DNA of 64,000 bases, from the NCBI GenBank assembly GCA_032821775.1, contig JAVLRN010000012.1, forward strand, positions 248,001-312,000. The letters run 5' to 3'. Source of the DNA: Sanguinoderma infundibulare. Taxonomy: Eukaryota; Basidiomycota; Agaricomycetes; Polyporales; Polyporaceae. This document shows positions 1 through 12,071 of the stretch, piece after piece (position 1 is the first letter of the stretch; each line of letters opens with the position of its first letter). Made by a program: the position numbers and the translations under genes. The notes below the pieces were generated by a model. It was not told where the DNA came from. It made no database searches and saw only the letters and a program-made list of their open reading frames with translations.

Positions 1-1305
1 GCACCTGAGGGAGAACATGGGAGATCTTGTGCAGCTGCCACCAGTAGTCATCGTTCGCTGACGATTGAGGGTGGAAAATTGAGGCAAACAGCAAAGCATT
101 CTGAACTCAGCATCCCATTGCGCTTTACAATTCAATTGAGCTTCTTGTGTCGCAATCGATGGGAGTTGGACGTTAGACAGTAGGTTGTAGCAATGAATCG
201 GAAGACTCACTGGACGGATCATGCCCCTGGACCTTGATATTCTGCATGGGTGTCAGTGAATGGTGCATCGCCCAATGAATTGAATGGCAATCTCAGCCAT
301 CACGAGGCTCAGCGTCCATTCCGCTTCTGAACCTTCTGTCCGCGCCCCTTTGGGATTCCGTCGGCCGGTGCTTTGGATTGCGCTCCACATGGATAACAAG
401 GAGCAAGGTAGCGCTTCGCGTAGGCTCCATGGATCGTGATTTCATCTTGATTTGGCGTGGGCTCCGTTGGCTGCAGGATCCGTCGAGAAGAGAGTTGAGC
501 GTAATCACATTCTCCGAATTATAGAGCATGGACGGCGGGAGTAATGAACTTGACTCGGAGTACACGGAGAACCTAGATAGAGAGTTCGTCAACCAAGGCG
601 TGCGATTTAAAGGACACACCAGCGCGCCTCTAGCTCACTCGGGCTTGCCTTATTTCACGCAAGTTCCACCTCAAGAAGAACGTCGATTGTCCGTTCCTCC
701 TTGCCACGATACTCACTCAACCCAAGCACCTCCTGCGCACAGGCTCATCCGGCACAATTCTAATTGGGTCGCCGCAGAGCAAGTTTCCGAGGCCTGAGAT
801 GATGACGCGCTGTCGGAGCGCGGGACGTGGACGCATGCGACGTCGTGGATGTGGATCCGGAATAGCAATGTTGTCTCGTTTTATCAATTTCCGCGTCGAA
901 ACGAAGGCTGCAGCCCAAAGAGAGGCCAACCACTGATGCCTGAGGGGTGTGGTGACGTCGTGGACTGGAATAGTTGCATCTTTAGTATAGATGATGAATG
1001 TCTCAGCCGAGACCCCGAGGAGTTGCCAAGAGTTAGACTAGAAGCATGCCGACTAGTATGCAGTGAGCGCAACGTCCGGGCGACCATATCTACCACTGGG
1101 AACCATACCATCAATCAATTCGATCCTGCGTCATCAGCGCCAGCGCTGTCCCGGTGTGCGGTGTGCTGCCTATCCTCCACGGGGAAATTGAAATTTGGTG
1201 ACTCGAATGGAACTAATAAATGCTTCACCTCTATAGCTGCGCGAGATACGATGGCCGGGGATTGCTTATAATGCCACCGATGGTGATGTATGGCCGCTGC
1301 CGGGA
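1..1305. other. No recognisable gene
   Basis: Several short overlapping ORFs occur on both strands (for example 528-797 plus and 849-1271 plus), but none shows a known domain, a convincing splice pattern or a match to anything else in the window. I see no RNA gene. The right limit is set by the start of the inverted-repeat copy at about 1306. Confidence 0.5.
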
Positions 1306-2112
1306 GGTGGGTGGCTGTGGGAACTTCCGAGCGAGATGGGCGCAGACAAGTACGGAAGTGACAAGATCACTGGCCTAGAAAATTCACGGAAGCATCACAA
1401 CCCAGCTAGGATTCCACACCGTCGGTCGCAGGCAATTGGATTCGGTCGCAGGGTGCAGCTGTGCCAGCGCAGACACATGCTGACTAAGCAATCGATCTGA
1501 TATGAAACCCCGGCGCCACTCGGGTTTTCGGACTTCACCACACGCCTGCAGTAACTGAGAGGTAAACGAATATCCTTCATCAATCCAGTTAACCCTGCCG
1601 GTCACGAAGATGGGTTTTCATCCAATCACCTCATGCGACTACTTACTGTGATGCTTAGGCGGCGAGTTCAATGACGAGGAGTCGGCACCGTCCGTACTTT
1701 CTCCTTCCTACTCGTCGAACGTGCACGTACTAGTAGTGTCGGGACTCGGGTATTGGGACCTCGAGCACGATCCTGACACTCCGTGTCGTCAGAAAGTAGG
1801 GCAAAACACTTGTCGCAGTGTCACAGGAAACAAACCCCTGCGAGCACCATTGCGACGATTCGGTGCTTCGATCGTCAGCCGCACGGGCGACACCGGGTGA
1901 GTTCTGGTCTCCTTCCCAATTCTTGGACAAAACGAGGTATATCCGACGCGGAAGCTCATGATCAGGCCCACATACTCTTCCGCAGATTCACGAGCACGGG
2001 TGGGGGTATAGAGCCACGACGCTCGTCATGCTGTCACCTTACATACCTTGCCTTCCTACCCTTCGCTGCTGTGCAGTCCACAACCTCCTCATCCTCTCGA
2101 TATCTCTTCAAC

Positions 2113-2622
2113 ATGTCTTCCTCGTACGCTCTCTCCTACAACGACCGGCGCCGTGCGCTGCTCTCCTCTTCCTCTTCCAACGTCTCCGACCCCGACCAAT
2201 TCCCCATCGCCGCCATCCTTGCTAGGTGCCCTCCTCTCCACTCCCTCTTGTTCTCCCCCTCCTTCGACTCTCCCCAGCCCCTCTTCCGGGCCCCTCCGTC
2301 CTCTCCCGCTTCTCCCCAGCCCCATTGCCGTGCCCCTCCGCCCTCTCCCGCCTCTCCTCGAATCGCTCCGGTTCGGTCTACCAGAGCGACCATCGGCCTC
2401 GGCATCGACTTCGGCGACTTCTTCTCTGGTAACTCCGACCGTCTCGGAGTCGCCTCAGACCTCTGGCTCGTCTCGAGATCGCCCCTGTTCTCGGAGTCGC
2501 AGGCGCTGGACGCGTCTGCGGCCTCCGCAGGCCCCACCGACCACGAGGAGTCCAAGCGGAAGAAGCGTCGCATCCTTTCCGGGACTGTCGTCTGGTGGAA
2601 GCGGTTCTCGAAGCGGGGTTGA
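2113..2622 (+). CDS. Orphan Pro/Ser-rich protein, 169 aa (IR copy A)
   Basis: I do not recognise this protein. The chosen ATG is the one retained at the same place in both inverted copies, just after a pyrimidine-rich leader, and both copies end at the same TGA. It begins MSSSYALSYNDRRRALL, then has a serine run. A proline-rich middle carries two tandem units of the type FRAPPPSPASPQP (residues 56-85 or so). Next comes a segment with IGLGIDFGDFFSG, and the C-terminus is basic (KRKKRR, then WWKRFSKRG). No signal peptide or membrane helix is evident. The copy at 14946-15455 differs by only about three residues, all substitutions, so the frame has survived duplication. A TATA-like element in this copy reads TATAGA (2007-2012) where the other copy has TATAAA. 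It may be a real small gene or a retained ORF of an element. Confidence 0.5.
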   Translation: MSSSYALSYNDRRRALLSSSSSNVSDPDQFPIAAILARCPPLHSLLFSPSFDSPQPLFRAPPSSPASPQPHCRAPPPSPASPRIAPVRSTRATIGLGIDFGDFFSGNSDRLGVASDLWLVSRSPLFSESQALDASAASAGPTDHEESKRKKRRILSGTVVWWKRFSKRG

Positions 2623-2626
2623 ACAG

Positions 2627-2692
2627 CTAGGACTTGGACTCGGATTCGGATTCGGACTCGGACTCTGACTTGGACTCGAACTCGGACTCGTG
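2627..2692 (+). repeat. Degenerate GGACTT/GGACTC hexanucleotide tract
   Basis: A run of hexamers of the form GGACTT, GGACTC and GGATTC follows directly after the orphan ORF stop. The counterpart in copy B is longer, with several extra perfect GGACTT units. Confidence 0.8.
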
Positions 2693-3127
2693 CATCGACC
2701 GGACTAGGATTTGGATATGGACTTTTGGGCCTGGCGCTCATGGACTTTGGTATCGGAGATATGTAGTTAGCGGACCTGTAGTGTAGTGTACCTCCTCTCC
2801 TCATGTAATCGGTAGAATACGTATGTGGAATATATTTCATTGCCTGCGTCCCAAGTACGTCCAAGGATCGCCGCGGATGGGGCACAGTCGGCGGCTGGGC
2901 CAATGAACGCCACCGAGTTGCATACTACTCCGTCGTGCACTCGCACCTGGGGGTAAGTCTTGAGTACAAGCAACGGTGATGTTTCTGAAGCATGGGGAAA
3001 TAAATGCATGTATAACTGAGGCAACAAGGATGCGCTTGTGCGAGCAGGTACAGTCCAAGATAAAACAGCAACGAAAACTTGGATGGCAGGGACTGAGCCT
3101 AGAGTAACACCACAAGGCAGGAGCAAC

Positions 3128-3781
3128 TCTGCACTCCTGATTTGATAGATTGCCGCGAGATGTCCTGGGCGGTACCAAAGTTGTCAGCGCTTATGGGAGA
3201 GTACGTGTAACGTAGCAACTCCATACCTTCCGAGTCAACTTCCTATGGGCAAGCAGTTAGTCGGCGGCTGCCTCACAACACAGCTTACACTAGAGCTCCA
3301 ACGTCCGAGTCTCTCCAGTGCAGTGTGTACGGATGGCTTGCACCTTATTGTACTTTCGTACGGCGGCGATAAATTTAGAGGATGGGACTCGGACACGCGG
3401 CGGTTCACAGATTGGGCGCTTCATATGCAATCGGTCCGCACGTCACGAGGAATGCAGGTGCGGCTGGTGTTGACGCGTCGTTTATCGGGCGCCGATGCGA
3501 GTTTAAGAGGACCCAGGCTAAACTTGACCACTTTTCTGTAGCTTTACATACCAGTTCTGTGCGCTTCCTGCAGAATGCTTCGTCAACCTCTGGATTAATT
3601 CCACGGATTCTATCTGGTCCGACTCGCAGGTTATCGACGCGAAGGATGTATCTCATGGGGAATGGAGGCCTATGATACTACACAGCTTGTCACAAAGGAG
3701 ACAATGAGGAGCAAGAAGGCGGAATGGCACAAGATGGTAACTGACTCTGAGACGAGCACACCGTGACGAGCAATAGCCAGT
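3128..3781. other. Intergenic, no gene seen
   Basis: Only short shadow ORFs are present between the inverted-repeat end and the stop codon of the MFS gene. It probably holds the 3' region of that minus-strand gene. Confidence 0.5.
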
Positions 3782-6450
3782 CTAGACCGGCGGAGTTGCG
3801 GCGAGGACGTTCAACCCGGAAACCGCGTCGCTCCCATCCGAAGAAGCCTTCTTTTCAGCCGCGGCCGCCTCCTGGGCCTTCTTCGCGGCAGCGGCCGCTT
3901 GCGCGCGCATCCTGGCGACGATCGCGCCCGCTTCCTTGGCCATCGGTGACCGTGCGCGGAAGGCAGCACCCCACCGCAGGAATACGATCGGAATGGGGAT
4001 CAGGAAGAGCGAGATGAACCCGAAGACGGAGACTGGAGAACGACGCAGATATCAATTAGTCACACGCAAAAGCCTGAAAGGACGGAATTGATGGGTTGGT
4101 TGCAGGTAAAGCACTCACCGCCCAGGCTCGTGCCCAAGTTGTCAGTGATGGAGTGGGCGACGATCGGGAAGAAAGATCCAATCATGCAGCGCGCGAATGT
4201 GTTGCACGCTCCAGAGCTGGAGGCGTAGATAGTGTACGTCTGGGAAGTACTGAAATAGGGCGTGTGACGGGTTATCAGCGCAACTCGACTAGGCGGCAGA
4301 GTCGGAGACTTACTAAGTCAAGAAAGTGAAGAACTAGAAATACGTGACTCGGGTCAGTAGTTCGTTATACGTCGCATAGTAGAGGGATACGTACGATCGT
4401 GATAGTCGAGAACCCAAAGGGAACACCCGCAAGAGTGGCAGCGATCCAGTGCACGCTGCCGTTACTCGTCCTGAGGCGACCTCAGTATGACTTTACGTCG
4501 AGTAGAGGGAAAAACGGACCATGCAAACCAGAAAAGCGACACTGGCATCAACAGGCTATGGTATGCTGGTCAGTTGTGGACACCACAGTGACAAATGCAT
4601 ACGCACCAGGCAAAGAGTGCAAGCTTTAGGCGCATCTCAGGCGCATCCTTGGGTGTATCGCGAGGAACAATGAAGTTGGGCACAGGCAACGTCTGGAAGA
4701 ATTGGACGAGTTGGACATAGAATGCGGCCGCAGGCACTGTACCAAGAGCCACGGCAATAAAGGGAAGGCCTGTGAGCTCAAAACGGAACCGATGCTGGAG
4801 ACATCGTGAGACCACCATTACAGACATGAAACCATCCCACGCACCTGCTGAAAAAAGACCACAGGGTATACTTCGAAGAAGAAGCTGGCCACCAAAGCTC
4901 AGCATCGTCCGCAGAGTTCAAGGGACGCAGTCACTTACTACACGATACCGTAGGCCAACGAGGTCCAAATTGCCGCGCCTTGTACGATGGGTTCAGTCAC
5001 AAACATCCCTGTACGTACCGAAGTGTCAGTAGCGATACGTAGCGGAAGAGGCACACGTTTCACGTACTGGCGGGGCGAGCGAAATGAATGCGCATCAGCT
5101 CGGCAGCGGTCTGCTGCTTGAGCTCGTGCGCTGCACGTGCGTTGGGCCGTCCTTCACTTCGCAGCCTCTTCGAACGTGTAGCGAGGATCGTAGGCCCATG
5201 AGTTTCGGGAAGGAGGAACACCAGAGGCCACATGGCAACGGTGAAGAAGAAGAAAACCCGGAGAGCCCATAGCCTGCGTAACACAGATGTAAGTCGTGGA
5301 AACGCCCATGTGTTGAATGCGAACATACTGTGGGCCGGCGTTGGCGGCAATGAAGAAGCCGATGACTAGAGCAATGCATGGACCAGACAAGATGCACACC
5401 GCGCTGCGTTCTGGAGTCAGTTCTGAACGATGGAGAAAGATATAGGAACGTACTACCACGCGATAGCTGTGTGTATTGGTTGTGGTCAGCACACTCCCAG
5501 GGTTGGTAAGACACGGCCAGCTGAATGCGTACCGATCGCCTGGGCCTGCATATCAACTATGTTGTACATGCTGATGCGAGGTTCGTGAGTAGGCTATCCC
5601 GTGGAGACAAATGCTAAAGCGTACTCGGACATAATACCGCCACCACTAGGAAGAGCATGAGATTCGTACGACGTGTTTGGAACTAAAAGCTTACTTGTTC
5701 AATGCGCACGCAGCGGCTGCTCCTGTGAGTAACCGAACTGCAGAAGGTGAGCTACTCATGTAAACGAACTCGAGGACTTCGCACATACACACGATAATGA
5801 CAGCCAGATTATCCACGAAGGAGCCGACGGCACTCATGGCTGTTCAGAATACATAGTAAGTGACGCTGAGACAACTGGGCTCGGAGAAGCTCTCACCAAT
5901 GAGGAAAGGCCAGGACACCATGTAGGGCAGTTTACGGCCATATATTTCGCTCATCGGACCTACAAGCGTACATCAGTTGCCGGAGATGCGTGGAGAGCAC
6001 AATCACTGACCCCCTGTGCAACGAAACGGTGGTCAGAACGCTTCCGTTAGATCTGGACATTAATCGGAGACACCGACAAAGAAGAGGCCCAAATGAGAAG
6101 CCCAGGACGTAAACGGTCAACCCTGTACTCGACACATCTGGACTTGCATTGTATTTTGCTCGAATCTGCAGCTCTGCTGTTGCCTTAGGGAGAGAGTGCA
6201 GGGTCAGCGACGTTGACTTGGGATGCTGGATGGAAAGCTGACGTATATTGACGATCCAAAGCACCTGAAGATTCGTTAGCGACAGTTATCGTTTAAAGAC
6301 ACAAGGTGGCCGTGAAAAAACTCACGAGCAGAAAGCTAAGGCGCAAATGTAGATCACCACGAGCCGCTTCTGCCACCGAGACCAGTTCTTGGGGTCCTCC
6401 GGATCTGTCTTGGAGAAGACGACCATGTACGGAGCGTCGTTCTGCGCCAT
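3782..6450 (-). CDS. MFS multidrug-type transporter (DHA1, 12 TM)
   Basis: This is a plasma-membrane proton-antiport-type drug or metabolite exporter of the fungal DHA1 (polyamine/fluconazole resistance-like) group. The minus strand reads in family order through about a dozen exons. They are an N-terminus with DPEDPKNWSRWQKR (ATG at 6450), a first-helix block with VYVLGFSFGPL, the MFS motif SEIYGRK (about 5930), GSFVDNLAVIIV, RLLTGAAAACALN, GGGIMSE, MYNIVDMQAQAIG, GPCIALVIGFFIA, the cytoplasmic-loop signature FLPETHGP (about 5200), MFVTEPIVQGAAIW, FFFEVYPVVFFQQ, HWIAATLAGVPFGF, YTIYASSSGACNTFARC and FLIPIPIVFLRWG. An Ala/Lys-rich cytoplasmic tail follows. All blocks are present without stops, so the gene looks complete. 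Substrate cannot be told. The tail with AAAAAKKAQEAAAAEKK is low complexity. It is flanked downstream by inverted-repeat copy A. Confidence 0.88.
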
Positions 6451-8109
6451 GTCCTTGCTGGTGTCAACGGTACTCCGAGGAAGAATTCGAAGAGGGAGAG
6501 GGGAAAGTCTGTGTCAGAGGGAGAGATGTGGGGAGATCATGGAACGAGGGTAACGTGCGACGCATTTCCTCATAGCACCGTACAGGGCTGGAAAGCTTCG
6601 TGATAGAAGACACGGCGGAAAAGGGGCACTGAGCCGCTGTCTGTCCGGCTGGCGGCAGGTTCTCACAGCCACCCACAAACGTCCACACTGGCTTCATTAC
6701 GCGCTGCTGTCACTGGCGATATCGGACTGACAGGTGACTTGAAAGGGATCAGGGGGGCCACAGAGACCTGTCCGCCCGTTTAAAACAGGGCATGTATAGC
6801 CTACTGTCGATGGGACTATGGTGCTGAGGGTTGGTGTTAGTAGGGCCCAGGGCAGAGGCAACTTACGGGAAGACTCACTCTGGACTCGGAAGACGACAAC
6901 GTGTAATCGGAACTTGCGGTCAGTTGGAGTAGCGAAAGGCAGTCCTCGCCAGGGTCATGTGGTCGTACGCTGCTTCCGATGGCCTGCCAGAACTGGAAAG
7001 CGTTGTGACCGAGAGCGACACGCACTACTATACTTGCGCGCTCCGTGACTCGCCCGTTCTCACAGCCACCCACAAAATAATTGCCATATTGAGGTCGTTA
7101 CGCGTGACTATCACAGTCTGACGCCAGCGTGATGGTCGTATCGAGTCCGAGTCGTGAGTCGGTCACCGTCCTCCACGACGGTGACCGACTCCCGCAGGTG
7201 TTCCCTCCGCGATATCACAATGTGCGGGGATTGCTTGGCCAATTACCATGCACCGTTTTCAGGCGAAAACTCTGCTCCGAGGCTGCCCTGCTATCTGGTT
7301 CGGAACTTCTTGCTGTATCGCCGCTGGCAGCACCTTCCGAGCCCTCGGATGGAGCGGGCAACAGGCCCAAATATACGATGATTAGGGTGCGTTCCTCCCA
7401 TTATTATGTCCGTTTTTCTGCACGCAGCGCTGACGCTCAGTCGTTGGGCGCGGGCGCGAAAGCATCCACAGTTCCTGTTGCAAGTTCTATCGACGCCCGC
7501 CAACTTAAACCATCCGTGTCGAATTCCGTGAGGCATGGTTCATCCCAATATTACTCCAGTAGGGGTGGCGGAAATCATGAATGATATATGCACGTCTTAC
7601 TTTAGGACTTCTCAGTCTTTCTCATCGTTGGGGCAAGTGCATCGAAATTGTCGATACTTAGCCTGAGTGCGAGTTGACAATGGCCCGCAGTTTATATGTA
7701 TCCTTTAAGGTGCGCTTCCAGCATAATGTTATTCACAGAATAATCCTAAAATTTGTCTCTAGCACAGCTGGCGCGCGTATAGCCTGAGGCAGTCCTTCGC
7801 CATGAGTCAGGTCTCCTTAACGGGATATGGCGGTACTTCAGACAACATCCCAAATCGAGCCCGCGCCCACGCACTCAAGGGCGAGAAAATCACGTCTTCG
7901 GACCACCATCCTACCACCCACTTCTACCGAATTATGCTTATGTCTGCGCGCAGAGGGCAGTCCCTTCGCGCCCACAAATATTGTTGCTGGAGGCAGGCGA
8001 GTCTGCACCCATCATGATTGTCCTCGCTTCTCCGCCGCTCATATATATTGCGGTTTGTTCTCAGTGCACACTCTACCAAACCACCTCCGTTCCCTCCAAC
8101 CCATTAGAG
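6451..8109. other. Intergenic region with tandem motif copies
   Basis: No gene is recognised; the plus-strand ORF 7129-7584 (151 codons) has no family features. Two copies of a TTCTCACAGCCACCCACAA motif lie at 6660 and 7057, followed by similar sequence (ATTACGCGCTG versus GTTACGCGTGA), which suggests an old duplication of about 0.4 kb. Confidence 0.5.
6660..7100 (+). repeat. Two copies of the CACAGCCACCCACAA motif
   Basis: The motif TTCTCACAGCCACCCACAA occurs at 6660 and at 7057. It is the terminal signature of the dispersed element also found at about 1306 (reverse), 16256, 22447 and 59664. The other conserved block of that element (GCTTAGTCAGCATGTG) was not found here, so these are partial copies. 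Confidence 0.6.
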
Positions 8110-10193
8110 ATGTCTTTTCTTCCCTCGACTATCCCCTCTCTCGACAACACTTTCGGGGCAGTCCTTCTTGGTACCATCTTCGGCGCGATGTAGGTCATCC
8201 TCCCTTCTTAGTTCACCTTTTACTAACTCGTCTTAGTCTCTACGGTTTGACTAGCCACCAGACCTATCGTTACTACCGGCTGTACCCCACGGATCCTCTC
8301 CTCCTCAAGCTAATGGTGAGCAAATATCTGCGAACGATGGGTCGTTTGGATCTAACAATAAATGTCTCAATCTAGGTATTGGGGTTGTGGTATGTCTTGG
8401 GTCACAGTTTTTCTGATGCGTTGTCTTGACATATTCGTAGGTGTTTGGATACATTCCACACGGCTCTGTCGATACATGTGTGGTAAGTGTCCAACTCGTC
8501 GATGGTCTCCTGACACAGACATGGCTCATCGGACCTAACCCAACAGCTACTTTTATCTAATCACACATTACTTCGATCCGGAGAGACTACTGAGCGGCGT
8601 ATGGTATGAATTCGTTCTCCCTCCATTCCGCTCCGATCGCTTACATCGTCTATACAGGTCTATGAGGGTAAGCGATCTTAGGATGTGGAGTTGAGTTCGT
8701 TCATATGTTGATCCTCGGCAGCTCATTGTCATTACCACTGTAAGTCTTTCATAACTCATGCCCTGATATTTTCCTCAGTGTCGCTTTCACCTTAGGGCGC
8801 CGTTATCGCGATCACGCATGCGTACGTTTTTCGAACTCGCGCTTTAGTCTGTCAAGCCTGATGACGTTGGCGATAGATTTTTTTCACGGCGCATCTTCCT
8901 TAGTGAGTGTGCATCGCTGTCAACTTTCTCATGTGCTGAATGTGTGCACCTGTTTAGTCAGTAACAGGAACCTCTACATAATGATTGTGATCGTACGTCC
9001 CCTCTCGCCTTCAACGTATTAGTCCATTTCTCAGTCTTGTCGTTCCCGTTATAGGGAATTCTACTCCTTGCGGAAACGTGTCTCTGCCTTGGTAAGAGGC
9101 TCTTCTGTGGCTCTCCACTAGTTGCACCACCTGATACTTTGTTACGCTACGAAGCGGCGACAATCGAGACGTGAGATTGCGTCTGAGATAGGTCGCGCCC
9201 ATACTGACATGCAAATCCTCTAGGTTCCTCGCAGTCACGTTCGAGAACTACGTTACCCAGTTCAAGTGGATTATTCCCTGTTCCTTGGGAACCGCCGTGA
9301 TTATCGATGCTGTTACGACCAGCACTTTGACGTACTATCTCCATAAATGTCGCACCGGTTTCAAGAGGTATGCCATTTCCTACATGTATGTGATGGAAGC
9401 TGATTGGCTGTCAGGACAAATTCACTCATCGACGTCTTGATGGTGTACACGATCAATACTGGTGCGCAGCGATTTATATCGCCTACCACGTATCATTGAA
9501 ACTGACGCAAACTGGCAGGGCTACTGACCGGGTATGTTGGCACTTCATAGGGACGTTCGGCGAGTATTCACCTTCATCCAGTCTGTTGAACCTGGCAGCG
9601 ATGCTCGCTGTGAGTCTCTCAGATGACTCGGACGTGTCTGGATAGTTTTGGAATCTCATGGCTTGCTAGGTGACATTTTCTCCGAGGACCTTGATCTACT
9701 ACGGTATAGACATCGCCTCATCCAAAAGTGAGTGTTGACGCCATTGTCTATGACCCGGCTTACTTACATTCCTCTACGTCAGTGTATGCGAACTCGCTGT
9801 TGGCAGTGTAAGTCTTTGCTCTGGATATGCGCAACCCTGTCTGACGTCTTTTTAGCCTCAACGCCCGACGGTCCCTCCTCGATAGAGGGCTTGAAGGGTT
9901 TGAGACAGGGTCTTTTGGTCTCGAAGTCTTCGAGCCCAATAAGGAAGATGAACTCCCCGCCAAGTTCAAGGAACCCGTGAGTAGGCGCGACAGTCTCCAG
10001 TTCGCTGCACCTCCTGCTCAATTCGGTTTCACAGCCGCCCCAAATCCGCTGTCTTCCGGCTGTCGTCGGCGTTCTAGTCACCACGGAGATGCACTGTGAT
10101 CAGGTCATGGAAACTGAGCAAGATTTTTCTGAGTCAGATCCTGATGGCGCAAGCTCGGAAATGATCCCACAACTCCATAGCTCACGCGGTTGA
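8110..10193 (+). CDS. DUF6534-type multi-pass membrane protein
   Basis: This is a member of the large basidiomycete family of seven-helix membrane proteins with a C-terminal DUF6534 domain; its molecular function is unknown. The start MSFLPSTIPSLDNTFGAVLLG at 8110 fits the family N-terminus. The next exons read ILYGLTSHQTYRYYR, VCLDTFHTALSIHVW, YFYLITHYFDPERLL, AVIAITHAFFSRRIFL, ISNRNLYIMIV and KWIIPCSLGTAVIIDAV. The DUF6534 core follows with LTYYLHKCRTGFKRTNSLID, VLMVYTINTGLLTG, NLAAMLA and MYANSLLAVLNARRSLLD. A charged, soluble tail ends at TGA 10191-10193. Around fourteen very short introns are used; the first donor is GTAGGT. The paralogue at 50569-52703 has the same block order. No neighbour indicates a pathway. 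Confidence 0.85.
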
Positions 10194-11320
10194 ATTGCCC
10201 CCGTAAAATTCCACCTCCAGCGATCTCTTTCGGTATGTGTTTCTGCTGATACTTTGCATTTCTCCATCAGCTAACAGTTTTAGCTTTTGCCCGGGCATAC
10301 TGTATGTGCCGGTCTACACCGTCACCAACCATGGTCATTCTCTCGTCTTTTTATCCTTGCACCTTCCTTTAGAACAAAACTCTCCCATGGGATTGATACA
10401 CTAGCCTCATCGTGGAACGTTGGAGATATACTAGTGCACGAGACGTTTCCATTCAACATGCTTGTATATTTCTCCGCGGTTAATGTTCTGCCGCAGCAGA
10501 TTGCCAAGACTATGTATCCCTGCGTTTTTCTCGTCTAGTAGTCGCCGTCCATCGCATGACCACTTCCGCTTCCCTCGATATTGCACAGTGGTCGCGGCAC
10601 TTCCATATCTCCGCAACCACATGATTCCAAGCAGCAAATGTATCTCGTTGCCCATCTAGTACGCCCACAGACGTGGGACCGATATCATTACCATCACTTG
10701 TAATTTCATTCCGCGGCATTGTGGAGCTGAGGCCCGGGAATCGATTGTAGGTCCTCGCGAGAAAGCTCGGCCCTTGAACATGCCGAGTCAGGGTTGTCTG
10801 TAAACCCTTTTGCCGGCATGCCCACGATCTACTTCTGATGCACCCCGCGGGTGTCGATAGTCGACGGAAGAGGGGAGGAAGAGTGGCAAATTCGCACTGC
10901 GCCTCTGGGCGGTGATGCGTCCACAAGAACAAATAATTATAAATACCCGGAGCTTTCGGCTCTGACTCGGACGATATCAGATTGCAGTCTCGCAAGAGGC
11001 TTGATACGTAATGTGGGCTACTAGCCTGTGCAAGGAGCATATCGCGACGGAACAGAATGACTCCTGGACAGGTTGTAAGAGTGGTACCAACGTATGTAGT
11101 GCTGTCGAACTCACCTCACACGATATCCCGATGCCACCTACAGTTGCCTCGTGTGCCCATCGTGGAATCGACCGCACAACCTCGGAGCATAATTTGAAAG
11201 AGAATGTGCTTCTCCTGCCCACCAATTCCGAACGTTCATGGCGACCATCCAATCTATAATGTCACTCGTGTATCTTTTGGCCAAAAGCTGAGCCTTTCAC
11301 AACTACATACTCCAACGTTG
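10194..11320. other. Intergenic, no gene seen
   Basis: ORFs on both strands (for example 10287-10538 plus and 10510-11040 minus) have no family features or splice structure that I can support. The stretch separates the convergent DUF6534 and methyltransferase-like genes. Confidence 0.45.
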
Positions 11321-12071
11321 CTAGTATACAAATGGCACCAGCCGGTAAGGGACTTCCTCCTTGTACTGCAACCATGCGTCTCCGAAGTGCCGGTGTAACT
11401 GGGCGTCTTCGACGATGCACCGTCTCAAGAGAGAAATGGGCACGAACACCAAACATGCCCACCAGACATAAACCAGGAAGCCAAATGGCGTCGCAACTAT
11501 GTCGCAAGCCGTGATGTATCCCCGCGCGCCGAACTGTACGAGATGCACGCCCACCAGCAGCAGCATCACGCCAGTGTAGGATGGATGACGCGCGAGCGCG
11601 TATGGGCCCGACGTAATGAGGCGATGTTCGCGGGTGATCACGACCTCGAACGTGAAAAGCATTCCGAGGGTTCGGAACGCCCAGAGGCGAAGGAGAGCTC
11701 CAGTGATGACGAGGACGACGCCAGAAGCAAAACGGGGCGAATACCCACAGAGGGCGTCTGCTGCGGAACGTCCCGTTGGGCAAACATAGGGGAGGATGTG
11801 TTGGGCGCTGGATCTATCAGAAAAAGCCATGATGGAGGCTGCGAAGCAGCAAAACGCCACGGCCAAGACGCTCTGAGGAAGCAGATTAGATCGCGTCGTG
11901 CGAATTTGAGAGAGCAATACTCACAACGCCAAAATAGCACAAGCCACGGACGACGTGCTCGAAAGGCTGGCCCTTGTAGTGGGCGATAGTGTCCTTTACG
12001 GCCGGTTCGGGAGGCTTGATCACAGCTCCGAAGAGGATTCCACACAAAGTCACAACTGCTGCCTTGAACAT
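11321..12071 (-). CDS. Isoprenylcysteine carboxyl methyltransferase-like protein
   Basis: This is a membrane-embedded methyltransferase of the ICMT/PEMT-like fold. Family members methylate the C-terminal prenylcysteine of CaaX proteins at the ER using S-adenosylmethionine. There are two exons. Exon 1 (12071-11925) encodes 49 residues starting MFKAAVVTLCGILFG. A 52-nt intron (11924-11873, GTGAGT...CTCAG) follows, and exon 2 (11872-11321) encodes 183 residues, for a total of 232 aa. The catalytic-domain hallmarks are present: GPYALARHPSYTGV, hydrophobic helices, EDAQLHRHFGDAWLQYKEEV and the terminal RLVPFVY. An in-frame ATG 12 codons upstream (12107) is an alternative start. A paralogue lies at 21047-21823 with the same exon split and an exon 2 of exactly the same length. 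Whether it acts on prenylcysteine or another substrate is not shown. Confidence 0.85.

Larger units (their letters stand above)
1306..3127 (+). repeat. 1.8-kb inverted repeat, copy A
   Basis: This stretch reappears in reverse complement at about 14440-16275, nearly base for base by eye, with small indels. The outer end lies at GGTGGGTGGCTGTGGGAAC (about 1306) and the inner end near GAGCAACTC (about 3120-3127). Beyond both points the two copies share nothing obvious. I saw no target-site duplication, no terminal inverted repeat within the unit and no transposase. The copy contains the 169-codon ORF at 2113-2622, a hexanucleotide tract and, at its outer end, one copy of a dispersed element of about 190 bp. 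It could be a non-autonomous mobile element or a segmental duplication. Confidence 0.85.

Noticed and set aside
2048..2668. 206-codon alternative frame across the orphan ORF
   Set aside because: It ends in a Gly-Leu repeat from the hexamer tract; the frame chosen instead has the same start and stop in both copies.
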